Assembly (NCBI GenBank): GCA_964559075.1
Contig: CAZLGJ010000031.1
Location: 1-24,559, forward strand
Reading direction: 5' to 3'
Length of the DNA stretch: 24,559 nucleotides
Source: Opacimonas sp964559075
GTDB lineage: Bacteria > Pseudomonadota > Gammaproteobacteria > Enterobacterales > Alteromonadaceae
The notes below the pieces were generated by a model that searched no databases, had not been told where the DNA came from, and was given only the letters and a program-made list of their open reading frames with translations. Numbering within the stretch: position 1 is the stretch's first letter; every line of letters begins with the position of its first letter. Below are positions 24,199 to 24,559 of this stretch, piece by piece. The translations under genes and the position numbers were made by a program.

Positions 24199-24559
24199 CT
24201 AGCCACCGAAATCATCAAGCATGATGTTTTCGTCTTCAACACCTAGATCTTTAAGCATGTTGATAACGGCTGCGTTCATCATGGGTGGACCACACATGTA
24301 GAATTCACAGTCTTCTGGGGCAGGGTGGTCTTTTAGGTAGTTTTCCAATAAAACGTTATGGATAAATCCTGTGTAACCTTCCCAATCATCTTCAGGCTGC
24401 GGATCAGAGAGTGCAACGTGCCACTCAAAATTGTCATTTTCTGACGCAAGCATGTCAAAATCTTCTACGTAGAACATTTCGCGCTTAGAACGAGCACCGT
24501 ACCAGAAAGACATTTTACGGTCTGTTTTGATGCGACGAAGCTGGTCAAAGATATGTGAA
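24199..24559 (-). CDS. nqrF: NqrF, Na+-translocating NADH:quinone reductase subunit F (partial)
   Basis: C-terminal 119 residues of the FAD- and 2Fe-2S-containing subunit that accepts electrons from NADH. The frame is open through the edge of the window, so the start lies outside. The visible part is the NADH-binding half of the ferredoxin-reductase-like module: FWYGARSKREMFYVEDFD, the EDDWEGYTGFIHNVL block, and the nucleotide-binding CGPPMM, ending in the characteristic MLDDFGG. A hairpin terminator follows the TAG stop. With apbE and nqrM downstream, it shows that the nqr operon lies beyond the right edge. Confidence 0.95.
   Translation of the reverse strand, partial: SHIFDQLRRIKTDRKMSFWYGARSKREMFYVEDFDMLASENDNFEWHVALSDPQPEDDWEGYTGFIHNVLLENYLKDHPAPEDCEFYMCGPPMMNAAVINMLKDLGVEDENIMLDDFGG

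Overview
The window looks like chromosomal DNA of a marine gammaproteobacterium, most likely of the Alteromonadales. The grounds are an Mla lipid-transport operon that runs into ibaG and murA, the 3' end of a Na+-NQR locus followed by apbE, nqrM and dinB, and proteins that resemble Alteromonas/Pseudoalteromonas/Shewanella relatives. This is inferred from gene content and protein sequence only. There is no phage, plasmid, CRISPR array, tRNA or rRNA.

Layout. 317-4871 (+): mlaF, a broken mlaE, mlaD, mlaC, mlaB, ibaG and murA, tightly packed. 4849-6066 (-): a beta-propeller-like lipoprotein whose 3' end overlaps murA, divergent from a signal-less PhoD-like phosphatase (6192-8051, +). 8139-9457 (+): flavodoxin FldB overlapping a stand-alone LPD1/CLCA_X metallopeptidase-like gene, then an ExbD with no ExbB or TonB beside it and a clear terminator. 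10051-12304 (-): a four-gene unit of an HTATIP2-like reductase, trmN6, a small CheW-like protein and a YgjV-family membrane protein. 12375-14582 (+): dipeptidyl peptidase IV. 14609-14980 (-): PH-domain protein. 15083-17600 (+): a fold-type II serine/threonine dehydratase and a GntP-family permease with a perfect FNR-type palindrome between them. 17671-20410 (-): pckA and an aldo/keto reductase. 20478-22468 (-): a wrecked dinB and, directly beside it, an intact AT-rich dinB. 22584-22751: an IS110-type transposase tail. 22835-24559 (-): nqrM, apbE and partial nqrF.

How the genes fit together. The Mla genes keep phospholipids out of the outer leaflet of the outer membrane. Here the permease gene mlaE has lost about 34 bases from its most conserved stretch and is out of frame, although its neighbours look intact. 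The dehydratase and permease probably import and deaminate a hydroxy-amino acid or related acid, perhaps under oxygen control. NqrF, ApbE and NqrM belong to one respiratory complex: ApbE attaches FMN to Nqr subunits and NqrM helps mature the Fe centre.

The most unusual region is 20478-22830. The dinB gene at the usual place next to nqrM has lost its start and an internal block. An AT-rich dinB with its own LexA-like box sits where the missing 5' end should be, and an insertion-sequence scar lies on its other side. I read this as replacement of the resident DNA polymerase IV gene by a transferred copy. I did not find a clear multi-gene system of a wholly new kind; the closest candidates are the FldB-LPD1 pair and the small CheW-like/YgjV pair.
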